DNA of 64,000 nucleotides from Amycolatopsis arida (GCF_900115565.1 NZ_FOWW01000006.1:310001-374000), one strand, 5' to 3'. Counted from the stretch's first letter, positions 12,118 through 21,338 are shown. Program-made: numbers and translations. The notes: generated by a model not told the origin, from the sequence alone.

Positions 12118-12705
12118 TCAGCCCAGGCGGCGGCCCAGGTCGTCGTGGCCGTTCCAGGCGGCGAGGACGCCGTAGGCCAGGGACAGGCCCATCGGCATGG
12201 CCAGCAGCACCCAGCCGGACTCCAGTACCGGCGCCAGCGTCAGCACGTCGCCGACGTTGGGCGCCCCGGCGACCGGGTAGCGGTCCTTGGCGAGTGAAGG
12301 GCCCAGTTGGGTGCCCACCCAGCCGGCCACCAGCGACCCGGCCACCGCGGCGACCAGCAGCACCGGGCCGCGCCGCTCCCGCAGCAGCCACAACACCACG
12401 CCGGCGAGCACACCCGCGCCGAGGCCGAGCAGCAGGAAGATGGCCAGGTCGTCGAAGCGGTGCCAGCTCTCCAACTGCAGCGGGACCGGCTCGCCTTCGG
12501 GCATCACCCGCTTCCGCTGGGGCGGTGCCAGGCGCGCCCACAGCCAGCCGAGCGGCATGCCGACCAGGCTGACCATGGAGAGCACGATGATCGCCGGGAG
12601 CAGGTCCGCCTTGACGACGACCCGCGGGCGCTCGCGCGGCACCCCGGGCAACGCCCGGCCCGGCTCGGCGGCGACCCGGCGGGACCGGACCGGCGACCCC
12701 GTCAC
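12118..12705 (-). CDS. DUF2567-like membrane protein
   Basis: A 195-residue protein with four hydrophobic segments (LLPAIIVLSMVSLVGMPLGWLWA near residue 30, two in the middle, one near the C-terminus) and a loop with SWHRFDDLAIF. Its place next to bsaP-bioB matches the M. tuberculosis gene Rv1591 (DUF2567) as I recall; no function is known. I start at GTG 12705 because GGGAGG lies 6 bases upstream. The frame is open much further upstream into the CRISPR leader, which I do not accept as coding. A -10-like TAGGCT lies at 12741-12746 on the minus strand. Confidence 0.75.
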   Translation of the reverse strand: MTGSPVRSRRVAAEPGRALPGVPRERPRVVVKADLLPAIIVLSMVSLVGMPLGWLWARLAPPQRKRVMPEGEPVPLQLESWHRFDDLAIFLLLGLGAGVLAGVVLWLLRERRGPVLLVAAVAGSLVAGWVGTQLGPSLAKDRYPVAGAPNVGDVLTLAPVLESGWVLLAMPMGLSLAYGVLAAWNGHDDLGRRLG

Positions 12706-12990
12706 AGCGACCTCCCTGCACGCGAACTCCCCGTCCCGCGAGCCTAACCGCTGCTCGATGGCCGCCCCACACCCCCACACACGGCCACTCACCCAAGCGA
12801 GTGGCGGTTGACCGGCCCGACGGGCTGGCGAGGTAGCGCCCGGTTGACCGGCATTCCGCCAGGGAACTGGAACCAACGCCGAAGGGCGGCTGCCGAACCG
12901 GCCGACGCCGGCGCCGCGACGCGTTAGACTCTGCGGCACAAAGTAAATGAAATTCGCCCCAGAGCCGCCCAAACCCGCAGGTCAAGGAGT
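12706..12990 (+). promoter_or_regulatory. CRISPR leader and divergent promoters
   Basis: This 285-bp gap holds the promoter of the DUF2567-like gene (TAGGCT at 12741-12746, minus strand), a small hairpin CCACTC...GAGTGG near 12782-12803, and a TAGACT -10-like hexamer (12925-12930, plus strand) followed by an A-rich stretch AAAGTAAATGAAATT just before the first CRISPR repeat. The A-rich stretch stands out in this GC-rich DNA and fits a type I-E leader, placing the transcribed side of the array on the left. Confidence 0.5.
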
Positions 12991-13258
12991 GTCTTCCCCG
13001 CACACGCGGGGGTGGTCCAGTGCGTGTTTGACGCGGAGACGCATGGACGGATGTCTTCCCCGCACACGCGGGGGTGGTCCCTCCATCTCGCCGCGAGCGC
13101 AGTACTTGGTCTCGTCTTCCCCGCACACGCGGGGACGGTCCCACTACAACGCGATGAGCACGTCGGGAGCCGGTCTTCCCCCCGCAGGTGGGGGTGCCGC
13201 CTCGGGCACGAGCGTGGCCTCGTCGACGTAGTCTTCCCCGCGCACGTGGGGGATCCGC
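12991..13258 (+). CRISPR. Short type I-E-like CRISPR array, no cas genes in the window
   Basis: Five 28-bp repeats start at 12991, 13053, 13114, 13173 and 13231. The first two are identical (GTCTTCCCCGCACACGCGGG followed by GGTGGTCC). The third differs at two positions, and the fourth and fifth decay strongly while keeping GTCTTCCCC and the GGGG half of the stem. Spacers are 34, 33, 31 and 30 bp and unrelated to each other. The GTCTTCCCCGC...GCGGGG hairpin form is typical of actinobacterial type I-E repeats. Decay at the right end marks the old, leader-distal side. The array sits tail-to-tail with bsaP and only 8 bp from its stop. Confidence 0.88.
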
Positions 13259-13266
13259 ACGAGGTC

Positions 13267-13473
13267 TCAGCCGGGGGCGGTGGTTTCGCCGTGGCGGCTG
13301 CAGCGGGCTGACCAGCCGGACGGGGTGATCTGGACCACCATGCGGCGGGCGCAGTGGTGGCAGAACCGCGGCGGCTCCAGGGCCGTGCGGGGGTTGCGGC
13401 ACGCCACGTGCTCGGGTGCCTCCTCCGCGGCGACCGGCTGCCCGCACCGCACGCAGAACCCGGAACCGGTCAC
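13267..13473 (-). CDS. bsaP: Biotin synthase auxiliary protein BsaP-like
   Basis: A 68-residue Cys-rich protein with CxxC pairs at C7/C10 and C38/C41 plus C25 and C58, and the central block [19 protein letters not shown]. Its GTG start overlaps the bioB stop (GTGA at 13470-13473). Small proteins encoded directly after bioB in actinobacteria (Rv1590 in M. tuberculosis) are described as auxiliary proteins needed for BioB activity, probably supporting its iron-sulfur clusters. Assignment is by position, size and Cys pattern. Confidence 0.8.
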   Translation of the reverse strand: MTGSGFCVRCGQPVAAEEAPEHVACRNPRTALEPPRFCHHCARRMVVQITPSGWSARCSRHGETTAPG

Positions 13474-14510
13474 AACGTCTCGCTCAGCGCCTTGATCGGC
13501 ATCTTCAGGTCGGCCAGCATCGCCAGGTCCTGCTCGGCCGGCCGGCCCAGGTTGGTCAGGTAGTTGCCCACGATGATCGCGTTGATCCCGCCCAGCATGC
13601 CCTGCTCCGCGCCGAGGTCACCGAGCGTCAGCTCGCGCCCGCCGGCGAACCGCAGCATCGTCCGGGGCAGCGCCAGCCGGAACGCCGCCACGATCCGCAG
13701 CGCCTCCTTGCCCTCGATCACCGGGTAGTCCTCGTACGGCGTCCCCTGCTGCGGGATCAGGAAGTTCATCGGTACCTCGTGCGGGTCCAACTCGGCGAGC
13801 TGGACGGCGAACTCCGCGCGCTGCGCGTCGCTCTCCCCCATCCCGACGATGCCGCCCGAGCACACCTCCATCCCGGCGTCGCGCACCATCCGCAGCGTCT
13901 CCCACCGCTCCTCCCACGTGTGGGTGGTCACCACGTTGGGGAAGTGCGAGCGCGCGGTCTCCAGGTTGTGGTTGTACCGGTGCACCCCCATCTCCACCAG
14001 CTCGTCGACCTGGGCCTGCGTCAACATCCCCAGCGAGCACGCGATCTGGATGTCGTTGCCCGACTCCCGGATCGCCCGGATGCCCTCGCGCACCTGGGAC
14101 AGCAGCCGCGCGTCCGGCCCGCGCACCGCGGCCACGACGCAGAACTCCGTGGCCCCGGTCGCCGCGGTCTCCCGCGCGGCCCGCACCAGCCCCGGGATGT
14201 CCAGCCACGCCGAGCGCACCGGGGTCGGGAAACGGCCGGACTGCGAGCAGAAGTGGCAGTCCTCGGGGCAGCCACCGGTCTTCACACTGACGATGCCCTC
14301 GACCTCGACCTCCGGCCCGCACCACCGCATCCGCACCTCGTGCGCCAGCCCGAGCAGCTCGGGCAGCCGGTCGAGGTCGAGCCGGAGCACGGCGAGCACC
14401 TGCTCCTCGGTCAGCCCCTCGCCGCGCTCGAGCACCCGCTCCCTGGCGACGGCAAGGATGTCGGCCGCCGGCTCCTGCTCGGTGACGTCCTGGTCGGGTG
14501 CTGCGGTCAC
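13470..14510 (-). CDS. bioB: Biotin synthase
   Basis: A 346-residue radical-SAM enzyme inserting sulfur into dethiobiotin. The radical-SAM cluster motif [13 protein letters not shown] (C81, C85, C88) and later conserved blocks [41 protein letters not shown] and [10 protein letters not shown] are intact. GTG 14510 is chosen for its AGGAG 7 bases upstream. The following gene, bsaP, overlaps its stop. bioD lies upstream, 127 bp away, and that gap should hold the bioB promoter; no operator was recognised there. Confidence 0.96.
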   Translation of the reverse strand: MTAAPDQDVTEQEPAADILAVARERVLERGEGLTEEQVLAVLRLDLDRLPELLGLAHEVRMRWCGPEVEVEGIVSVKTGGCPEDCHFCSQSGRFPTPVRSAWLDIPGLVRAARETAATGATEFCVVAAVRGPDARLLSQVREGIRAIRESGNDIQIACSLGMLTQAQVDELVEMGVHRYNHNLETARSHFPNVVTTHTWEERWETLRMVRDAGMEVCSGGIVGMGESDAQRAEFAVQLAELDPHEVPMNFLIPQQGTPYEDYPVIEGKEALRIVAAFRLALPRTMLRFAGGRELTLGDLGAEQGMLGGINAIIVGNYLTNLGRPAEQDLAMLADLKMPIKALSETL

Positions 14511-14637
14511 GACTGCTCCTCTTCGAGACGGTTTGACACGACAGGTCACCCGGACGAACAAAATGACCGGGCGGCTGGTCTGCAGCAGTGTGCCTGACGG
14601 GTGCCGCCGGCCACAGCGACCCCCGTCACGTCCGGCG

Positions 14638-15360
14638 CTACCGCTGGGCCGCGGCGCTGCCGGTGAAGCACTCCGGGTCGAACTGCCCGCCGAACCACGG
14701 CGACAGCCCGCGCCGCGCCTCCTCGAGGAACTCCTCCCGGCTCGCCCGGCCCAACCCGGCGCGCAGCACGCCGAGCAGCGGGGCACCGGCGGCCACCGGC
14801 AGGTCCACGAGGTTGCTGCGCGACGCCAGGTCCGGCTCGGCCGGCCACGACCCGACGATCACACCGGCCACGTTGAGCCCGCGCCGAGTGGCGACCTCGG
14901 CGGTGAGCGCCGTCGCGTTGAGCGTGCCCAAACCCGCCTCGGCGACGATCAGCACCAGCGCGCCGAGCGACCAGGCGACGTCGGCCAGCGTGCCGCCGTC
15001 CGGGTCGAACCGCACCAGCAACCCGCCGGCACCCTCGACCAGCACCAGGTCGTGCTTCGCGTGCAGCTCAACCGCCGCCTGCGCGGCCTCCACCGGGGTG
15101 ACCGGGGGAAGCCCGCTGCGCCGCGCGGCCGCCTCGGGCGAGAGCGGGTCCGGGTACCGGCGCAGCTCCCGGGTCGGCAGCTCACCGGCGAGCCGCCGCA
15201 CCTCGGCCAGGTCGCCGGGCTCGTCCATCGGCACGCCCGTCTGCGCGGGCTTGAGCACGGCGACCCGCCGGCCAGCCTCCCTGGCCAGCACCGCGATGGC
15301 CGCCGTGACCACGGTCTTGCCGACCCCGGTACCCGTTCCGGACACCACCAGCACGCTCAC
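14638..15360 (-). CDS. bioD: Dethiobiotin synthetase
   Basis: A 240-residue ATP-dependent enzyme closing the ureido ring of dethiobiotin from DAPA and CO2. The P-loop GTGTGVGKT is at residues 8-16, followed by KPAQTGV and the nucleotide-binding [11 protein letters not shown]. The GTG start is 19 bp downstream of the SulP-carbonic anhydrase stop, so the two genes are likely cotranscribed. An adjacent carbonic anhydrase that equilibrates CO2 and bicarbonate is suggestive for a CO2-using enzyme, but this link is inference. Confidence 0.93.
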   Translation of the reverse strand: MSVLVVSGTGTGVGKTVVTAAIAVLAREAGRRVAVLKPAQTGVPMDEPGDLAEVRRLAGELPTRELRRYPDPLSPEAAARRSGLPPVTPVEAAQAAVELHAKHDLVLVEGAGGLLVRFDPDGGTLADVAWSLGALVLIVAEAGLGTLNATALTAEVATRRGLNVAGVIVGSWPAEPDLASRSNLVDLPVAAGAPLLGVLRAGLGRASREEFLEEARRGLSPWFGGQFDPECFTGSAAAQR

Positions 15361-15379
15361 GGCAGGCCAGAGTAGTGCC

Positions 15380-17686
15380 TCACCCCTCCGGCTCGGACAC
15401 GGCCACCGCTGGCGCGTCCGGGGCGACCCCGGCCGGCCGGAACCCGCCGCGGACCGGGTCGAACAGGTACACCTGGGCGCCACCGATGTCGAAGTACATC
15501 CCGGTGAGGTGCAGGTCCCCGCGGGCCTCCGCGCGGGCGACCACCGGGTACTCCCGCAGGTGCTCCAGCTGCTGCAGCACGTTGTGCAGCGCCAGCGCGT
15601 CCTCCTCGGCGACCGGCAGCCCGTCACCGAGCAGCACCGGGCCCTCGGCGGCGCGGCGCCGCACCGTCGGCTCGCCGTGCCGCAGCCACCGGCCCAGGTT
15701 CGGCAGGTCCACCGGGGTGGCGGTCGCGCCGCCGTGCAGCACCTTCATCGCGCCGCAACTGGAGTGGCCGCAGACAACGACCTCCCGCACGCCGAGAACG
15801 CCGACCGCGTACTCGACGGCCGCACCCACCGAGCCGTCGCCGGCGGCGCCCGCGGGCGGCACCAGATTGCCGATGTTGCGCACCGTGAACAGGTCACCCG
15901 GCCCGCTGGTGGTGATCAGGTTCGGCACGATCCGCGCGTCACCGCAGGTGATGAACAGGGTGTGCGGCTGCTGCCCGTGCGCGAGCCGGCTCAGCGTGTC
16001 CTGCACCAGCGGCGCCGTCCGGCGCTGGAACTCCGACGTGCCCCTGCTGAGCGCGCTGGTGGCCGGCGGCTCGGTGCGCTGCCCCGGCACGGTCAGCCCG
16101 GAGTGGTTGGCCTGCCACTCCGACCACGGGGCCAGCCAACGCGGCGCCACCTTCTGCACCGCGTCCTTGCGCACCGTAGGCCGGCCGGACCGGCCGCGGG
16201 CCAGCCACGGGTGCCCGACCTCGTCGACGATCACCGCGCCGCCGGAGCGCTCGTGGTTCTGCTGCCACCCGGAGATGCAGTCGAACGCGGCGTGGTCGAG
16301 GTAGTCCACCACCAGCTCCAAGGTGACCGTGCTGCCCGCCGGCTGCGCCCCGAGCACCTTGGAGAGCCTGGGGACGGAGAGGAAGGTCAGCGCCCCCTCG
16401 ACGACCACCCGCCGGTGCTCGCCCTCGCCCTCCGCGTGGATTCCCGACCACATCGTCCGGTGCAGCATCACCGCGAGCGACAGGGCGATGCCGATCAGCA
16501 CGCCGGTCAGCAGGTCGAGCACCACCACGCCGGTCAGCGTCACCAGGTACACCGACAGGTCGCCGTGCTCGCGCACCTCCCGGATGTGCTGCGGGTTCAC
16601 CAGCCGGGCGCCGACGTGCACCAGCAACCCGGCCAGCGCCGCCAGCGGGATGCTCTCGATCAGCCCGGCGAGCAGCACGGTGAACACCAGCACCCACACC
16701 CCGTGCAGCACACCGGAGGCGCGGGTGCGGGCACCGGCGGCGATGTTGGTGGAGCTGCGGACGATCACGCCGGTGACCGGGAGGCCGCCGACGGCACCCG
16801 AGGTCATGTTGGCCAGCCCCTGCCCCACCAGCTCGCGGTTGAGGTTGGCCCGCCGCCCGGTGTGCATCCGGTCGGTGGCCACCGCGCAGAGCAGGCTCTC
16901 CACACTGGCGATCAGCGCGATGGTGACCACGGCGACCGCGACGTCCCACCAGCCGCCGTCGGGCAGCCGGGGCGCGAGGGAGATCGCGAGGACGTCGTCG
17001 GGCAGGCTCACCCGGTCCAGCGTCATCCCGGTGACCGTGGCGAGGACGGTCACCAGTCCCACCGCCGCCAGCGGCCCCGGCACCTGCCGCACCGCGGCCG
17101 GCAGCCTGCCCCACACCAGCAGGATCGCGATGGTCAGCAGGCCGATCACCGCGGCCGCGTCGTGGTGGCCGACGATCTGGCCCGGCAGCTCGAGGACGTT
17201 GTCGATCGCCGAGCTCTGCGGGGAGCCACCGAGCACGACGTGCAGCTGGCCGAGGACGATCGTCACGCCGATGCCGGCGAGCATGCCGTGCACGATCGCC
17301 GGGGAGATGGCCAGCGCCGCCCTGGCGATCCGGCTCATCCCCAGCAGCACCTGCAGCGCCCCCGCGGCCACGGTGATCGCGCAGGTGACGGCCCAGCCGA
17401 AGTGGTTGATCGTCTCGGCCATCACGACGGTGAGCCCGGCGGCGGGGCCGCTGACCTGCAACGGCGCCCCGCCGAGCAGGCCGGCGACGATGCCGCCGAC
17501 GATCGCGGCGATGAGCCCGGCGACGATCGGCGCACCCGAGGCCAGCGCGATGCCCAGGGACAGCGGCACGGCCACGAGGAACACCACGAGCGAGGCGGGA
17601 ACATCGTGGCGGAGAACAGTGCGCAGGACGAGCCTCGGTTTGGGATGTTCCTCCCGTCGCGCCTCGGGCACGACCCCTCCCGTCAT
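15380..17686 (-). CDS. SulP-family anion transporter fused to beta-carbonic anhydrase
   Basis: A 768-residue fusion. Residues about 15-400 form the SulP/SLC26 membrane domain (VFLVAVPLSLGIALASGAPIVAGL near the start, then repeated hydrophobic helices). About 425-520 resembles a STAS-like soluble segment. From about 555 comes a beta-carbonic anhydrase with zinc ligands C581 and D583 in TCGDARIVPN and H641/C644 in CGHSSCGAM. Such fusions probably move bicarbonate (or sulfate) and interconvert CO2 and bicarbonate at the inner face. The ATG at 17686 is supported by GGGAGG 6 bases upstream. Confidence 0.9.
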   Translation of the reverse strand: MTGGVVPEARREEHPKPRLVLRTVLRHDVPASLVVFLVAVPLSLGIALASGAPIVAGLIAAIVGGIVAGLLGGAPLQVSGPAAGLTVVMAETINHFGWAVTCAITVAAGALQVLLGMSRIARAALAISPAIVHGMLAGIGVTIVLGQLHVVLGGSPQSSAIDNVLELPGQIVGHHDAAAVIGLLTIAILLVWGRLPAAVRQVPGPLAAVGLVTVLATVTGMTLDRVSLPDDVLAISLAPRLPDGGWWDVAVAVVTIALIASVESLLCAVATDRMHTGRRANLNRELVGQGLANMTSGAVGGLPVTGVIVRSSTNIAAGARTRASGVLHGVWVLVFTVLLAGLIESIPLAALAGLLVHVGARLVNPQHIREVREHGDLSVYLVTLTGVVVLDLLTGVLIGIALSLAVMLHRTMWSGIHAEGEGEHRRVVVEGALTFLSVPRLSKVLGAQPAGSTVTLELVVDYLDHAAFDCISGWQQNHERSGGAVIVDEVGHPWLARGRSGRPTVRKDAVQKVAPRWLAPWSEWQANHSGLTVPGQRTEPPATSALSRGTSEFQRRTAPLVQDTLSRLAHGQQPHTLFITCGDARIVPNLITTSGPGDLFTVRNIGNLVPPAGAAGDGSVGAAVEYAVGVLGVREVVVCGHSSCGAMKVLHGGATATPVDLPNLGRWLRHGEPTVRRRAAEGPVLLGDGLPVAEEDALALHNVLQQLEHLREYPVVARAEARGDLHLTGMYFDIGGAQVYLFDPVRGGFRPAGVAPDAPAVAVSEPEG

Positions 17687-18058
17687 GGAAAACCTCCCGC
17701 TAGTGGATCCGGCACCCGGCGGTTCCGCCGGATGTCGGGCCGGCGGCTGTGACGACCCGTTGCCCACCAGATAACCGAAAAACGCGTGAACTGTCCGCTA
17801 TGGGCAAACCTTCTCATGTTCTCTTCACACAGAGTTCGTCACGGATTCGGCATCGGACCGTGAGCAAGATCGACAAGGAGTGTGCCACGTCTCACCCGAT
17901 CCAGAAAGGATCCGGGCAACGCGGTCGCGCAGAGTAGCAAAATTAGCGACTATGCCACGAAGTCTCAGATTCAGTAACCGGACTGAGTGAACTTTGGACC
18001 GTCACTCGACAGTCCGGTGGCGCGGACCACGCGAACGCGGTAAAGGCCGGGATCGGTG
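17687..18058. other. Intergenic region with lower GC and a candidate terminator
   Basis: This 372-bp gap between bioA and the SulP fusion (both minus strand) is clearly less GC-rich than its surroundings. It should hold the promoter of the SulP gene. It contains a small stem CCGGCGG-TT-CCGCCGG (17718-17733) and the hairpin described at 17978-18017. A 62-codon plus-strand frame here has no codon bias and I do not call it. Confidence 0.6.
17978..18017 (-). terminator. Candidate terminator after bioA
   Basis: CCGGACTGAGTGA (17978-17990) can pair with TCACT (18002-18006) and CAGTCCGG (18010-18017), with a 3-base bulge CGA in the right arm. It lies about 40 bases past the bioA stop on the minus strand. 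A weak U-rich stretch follows. It would separate bioA from the SulP-bioD transcript. Confidence 0.5.
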
Positions 18059-19339
18059 TCAGCTGACGGTGGCCGCGGCCACCATCGCCGCGGTGATCGC
18101 CGCAACGTCGGTGTTACGAGTGACGTACGGCGGCATGCAGTAGATCATGTCGCGGAACGGCCGAAGCCACACGCCGTGCTCGGTGACCACTCGGGTCGCC
18201 TTGGCCATGTCCACCTCGTGGTCGAGTTGCACGACGCCGATCGCCCCGAGCACCCGCACGTCGACGACACCGGGCAGCCGGGCGGCAGGGGCGAGCCCCT
18301 CGCGCAGCCCGCGCTCGATCCGGCGCACGTCGGCCGCCCAGTCCCCCTCCCGGAGCAGGCCGATCGACGCGTTGGCCACCGCGGCGGCGAGCGGGTTGCC
18401 CATGAACGTCGGGCCGTGCGCGAGCACCGGCAGGTCGCCGGCGGAGATGCCGTGGGCCACCTCCGCGGTGCACAGCGCGGCCGCCATGGTCAGGTAGCCG
18501 CCGGTGAGCGCCTTGCCGAGGCACAGCACGTCCGGCGTCACCCCGGCGTGCTCGGCGGCGAACAGCGCCCCGGTGCGGCCGAAGCCGGTGGCGATCTCGT
18601 CGAACACCAACAGCACGCCGTGGCGCTCGGTGACCTCGCGCAGCACCCGTAGGTAGGCCGGGGAGTGGAAGCGCATCCCGCCGGTGCCCTGCACCACCGG
18701 CTCCACGATCACCGCGGCCAGCTCGTCCGCGTGCCGCGCGACCGCCTCCTCGATCTCATCCACATAGGACGGATCTGCGGGCGCGTCGAACCCGGCCGGC
18801 GGCGCGGGGACGAACACCTGGTCCGGCAGCACGCCCCGCCACAGCGCGTGCATGCCGCCGTCCGGGTCGCACACGCTCATCGGATGGAAGGTGTCACCGT
18901 GGTAGCCGCCACACCACGTGAGCAGCCGGCGCTTGCCAGGGCGCCCCTGCGAACGCCAGTACTGCAGGCACATCTTCACGGCGACCTCGACCGACACCGA
19001 TCCCGAGTCACACAGGAACACGTGCCGCAGCCCCTCCGGGGTGAGGTCGACGAGGGTCTTCGCCAGGGTGATCGCCGGCTCGTGGGTGAGCCCGCCAAAC
19101 ATGACGTGGCTCATCCGGCCGGCCTGCTCGGCCAGCGCGGCGTCCAGCACGGGGTGCCGGTAGCCGTGGATCGCCGACCACCACGACGACATGCCGTCGA
19201 CCAGCTCCCGCCCGTCGGCCAGCCGGAGCCGAACGCCCTCGGCCTCGCTCACCAGCAGCGGCGGCACCCTGCCCGGCATCGGGGCGTACGGGTGCCAGAC
19301 GTGTTCGGCGTCGAGCGCCAGCAGCTCCTCAGGGGTCAT
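18059..19339 (-). CDS. bioA: Adenosylmethionine-8-amino-7-oxononanoate aminotransferase
   Basis: A 426-residue class III aminotransferase making DAPA from KAPA with SAM as amino donor. Features include HVWHPYAPM (9-17 region), [15 protein letters not shown] (BioA-specific Trp-Trp), [28 protein letters not shown] and the PLP lysine in [10 protein letters not shown]. The ATG start is 9 bp after the stop of the P450 gene, which suggests cotranscription. bioF, the enzyme that makes KAPA, is not in the window. Confidence 0.95.
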   Translation of the reverse strand: MTPEELLALDAEHVWHPYAPMPGRVPPLLVSEAEGVRLRLADGRELVDGMSSWWSAIHGYRHPVLDAALAEQAGRMSHVMFGGLTHEPAITLAKTLVDLTPEGLRHVFLCDSGSVSVEVAVKMCLQYWRSQGRPGKRRLLTWCGGYHGDTFHPMSVCDPDGGMHALWRGVLPDQVFVPAPPAGFDAPADPSYVDEIEEAVARHADELAAVIVEPVVQGTGGMRFHSPAYLRVLREVTERHGVLLVFDEIATGFGRTGALFAAEHAGVTPDVLCLGKALTGGYLTMAAALCTAEVAHGISAGDLPVLAHGPTFMGNPLAAAVANASIGLLREGDWAADVRRIERGLREGLAPAARLPGVVDVRVLGAIGVVQLDHEVDMAKATRVVTEHGVWLRPFRDMIYCMPPYVTRNTDVAAITAAMVAAATVS

Positions 19340-19348
19340 GCCGGCACC

Positions 19349-20593
19349 TTACGGTGCGGCTCCTCGAGAGGCGGCCGCCTCCCCCGGCCGTACCGGCAGG
19401 GTCGCCAGCCCGCGCACCAGCGTGCTGTCCCGCCAGCGCAGCGTCTCCGGCTCGGCGGCCAACGCCAGGTCGGGGAACCGGGCGAGCAGCCGGGTGAGCG
19501 CGATCTCCGCCTCCAGCCGGGCCAGCGGGGCACCGACGCAGTAGTGGATGCCGTGCCCGAACGCGAGGTGCCCGCCGGGCTGCCGGGTGACGTCCAACCG
19601 ATCCGGGCCGGGGAAGCGGGTGGTGTCGCGGTTGGCGGACAGCAGCGAGATCATCACGAACTCGCCGGGCGGGATGGTGACCTCGCCGACCGGAACGGGC
19701 TCGGTGGTGAACCGCAGCGTGGCGATGTTCACCGGGCTCTCGTAGCGGAGGAACTCCTCCACCGCGTTCGGCATCAACCCCGGGTCGGCGCGCAGCGCGG
19801 CGAGCTGCTCGGGGTGGCGCAGCAGGGCGAGCACGGCGTTGCCGATGAGGTTGACCGTGGTCTCGTGCCCGGCGACCAGCAGCAGGAAGGCCATCGAGAC
19901 CAGCTCGGTCGGGGAGAGCCGGTCGCCCTCGTCGGAGGCGTGCACGAGGTCGGAGAGCAGGTCCTCGGTCGGCTCGGCCCGCTTGGCGGCCACCAGCCCG
20001 GCGAGGTACTCACTCATCGCGAGGGAGGCCCACTCCACCGGGTCGGCAGTGGCGCTGGACACCAGGACGTTCGACCACTGCTGGAAGTCGTCGTGCCGGT
20101 CGCCGGGCACGCCGAGCAGCTCGCAGATCACGGTGATCGGCAGCGGGAAGGCGAACGACGCCAGCAGGTCGACCGTGTCCCGGCCGGCCATCGCGTCGAG
20201 CAGCTCACCGGTGATCTCCTCGATCCGTGGCCGCAGCCGGGCGACGGTGCGCGCGGTGAAGGCCTTGTTGACCAGCCGGCGCAGCCGGGTGTGGTCGGGC
20301 GGGTCACTGTTGAGCATGTGCGCGGCCAGCGCCTGGGTGAAGCTCCCCGCGGTGCCCCCGGTGGCGGTGACGTACTTGGTGAAGAGGTCGCCCGCGATGC
20401 GGTGGTCCTTGCTCAGCCGCGAATCGGCCAGCAGGGCCCTGGCGTCGGCGTATCGGGTCACCAGCCAGACCGGCACTCCGCGCGCGGTGACCGCCCGGCG
20501 CACCGGGTGCTCGACGCGTAGCCGCCGGAGCAGCGGATGCGGGTCCCCGGTGAAGCTCTCGTCGAGTCGAATCTCCTGCTCCCCCAGCCGCAC
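19349..20593 (-). CDS. Cytochrome P450 adjoining bioA
   Basis: A 414-residue soluble P450. It has the I-helix AGHETTVN, the ExxR motif in VEEFLRYESP, and the heme loop FGHGIHYCVGAPLAR with axial Cys about C352. Overall it reads like CYP105/CYP107-type bacterial enzymes. The GTG start has AGGAG 7 bases upstream. Only 9 bp separate its TAA from the bioA ATG. In Bacillus the P450 BioI (CYP107H1) cleaves acyl-ACP to pimeloyl-ACP for biotin synthesis, so a pimelate-forming role is an attractive hypothesis. No ferredoxin or reductase gene is nearby. Function is otherwise open. Confidence 0.9.
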   Translation of the reverse strand: MRLGEQEIRLDESFTGDPHPLLRRLRVEHPVRRAVTARGVPVWLVTRYADARALLADSRLSKDHRIAGDLFTKYVTATGGTAGSFTQALAAHMLNSDPPDHTRLRRLVNKAFTARTVARLRPRIEEITGELLDAMAGRDTVDLLASFAFPLPITVICELLGVPGDRHDDFQQWSNVLVSSATADPVEWASLAMSEYLAGLVAAKRAEPTEDLLSDLVHASDEGDRLSPTELVSMAFLLLVAGHETTVNLIGNAVLALLRHPEQLAALRADPGLMPNAVEEFLRYESPVNIATLRFTTEPVPVGEVTIPPGEFVMISLLSANRDTTRFPGPDRLDVTRQPGGHLAFGHGIHYCVGAPLARLEAEIALTRLLARFPDLALAAEPETLRWRDSTLVRGLATLPVRPGEAAASRGAAP

Positions 20594-20696
20594 CTGGTTC
20601 TCCTCTCGTCGTCTGCTCGTCCAACGGTCGGGCCGGCAAGATCGTGCCCGCCGGTCCCGGAATGTCGGCCGTCGACCGATGCGCCACGATCGGGGG

Positions 20697-21326
20697 GTGC
20701 GCTTTCGCCCGATCAGTCCGGAGCGGCTCGTGGAGGAGCTGGCCGACCGCGTGGCCGGCTCGTCGCCGCCGGACGAGCGGGTGCGAGTGGCCGTCGACGG
20801 GCCGCGCGGCGCCGGTGAGCTGGCCGACGCGCTGGTCGACCCGCTCCGGGTGCGCGGGCGGGCCGTGCTGCGGGTCTCGGCGGGCGACTTCCTGCGCGCG
20901 GCGTCGCTGCGGTTCGAGCGGGGCCGGACCGACCCGGACGCCCGGCTGGACGGTTGGCTCGACGTCGGGGCGCTGCGCCGGGAGGTGCTGGACCCGCTGC
21001 GGCCGGGTGGCAGCGGCGAGGTGCTGCCCGCGCTGTGGGACGCGGCAAGGGACCGCGCGTACCGGCTGCCGCGCACGGTGCTGCCGGCCGGCGGGGTGCT
21101 GCTGCTCGACGGCGATCTGCTGCTCGGCCGCGGCCTCGACGTCGACCTGGCCGTGCACCTGCACCTGTCCCCGGCCGGGCTGGAGCGGCGCCTGCCCGAG
21201 GAGGAGCGCTGGACGCTGCCCGCGTACCGGCGCTACGCGCGGGAGGTCGACCCGGTGCGTACCGCGGACGTCGTGGTGCGGATGGACCACCCGGACCACC
21301 CCGCGGTCCGCGGCCTGGACCGGTGA
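20697..21326 (+). CDS. Uridine kinase-like P-loop protein with degraded Walker A
   Basis: About 209 residues with the layout of uridine/nucleoside kinase-like proteins: VRVAVDGPRGAGELADAL where the P-loop should be, VSAGDFLRAASLRFERGRTD, GGVLLLDGDLLLGRGLD and a C-terminal RRYAREVDPVRTADVVV. The Walker A lysine-Ser/Thr pair (GxxxxGK[ST]) is replaced by GPRGAGEL, so ATP binding is doubtful. GTG 20697 gives the usual MRFRPISPERLV-type N-terminus; an in-frame ATG at 20679 would add six residues. It is divergent from the P450 gene and ends at a 21-bp repeat array. Confidence 0.7.
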   Translation: MRFRPISPERLVEELADRVAGSSPPDERVRVAVDGPRGAGELADALVDPLRVRGRAVLRVSAGDFLRAASLRFERGRTDPDARLDGWLDVGALRREVLDPLRPGGSGEVLPALWDAARDRAYRLPRTVLPAGGVLLLDGDLLLGRGLDVDLAVHLHLSPAGLERRLPEEERWTLPAYRRYAREVDPVRTADVVVRMDHPDHPAVRGLDR

Positions 21327-21338
21327 CCCGGAGAGGGT

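Noticed and set aside
12706-12972. Upstream extension of the DUF2567-like protein into the CRISPR leader
   Set aside because: GGGAGG followed by GTG at 12705 gives a normal family start; the extension has no membrane segment and overlaps the A-rich leader.
12947-13311. Small open frames across the CRISPR array
   Set aside because: They translate the repeats (SSPHTRGW-type peptides) and change with each spacer; the regular repeat-spacer spacing identifies a CRISPR array.
14511-14637. Known biotin operator (BioQ- or BirA-type) in front of bioB
   Set aside because: Only a weak GTTTG...CAAAA symmetry is present, not enough to name an operator.
17749-17937. 62-codon plus-strand frame in the bioA-SulP gap
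   Set aside because: No third-position GC bias, no ribosome site and no recognisable sequence; the region looks regulatory.
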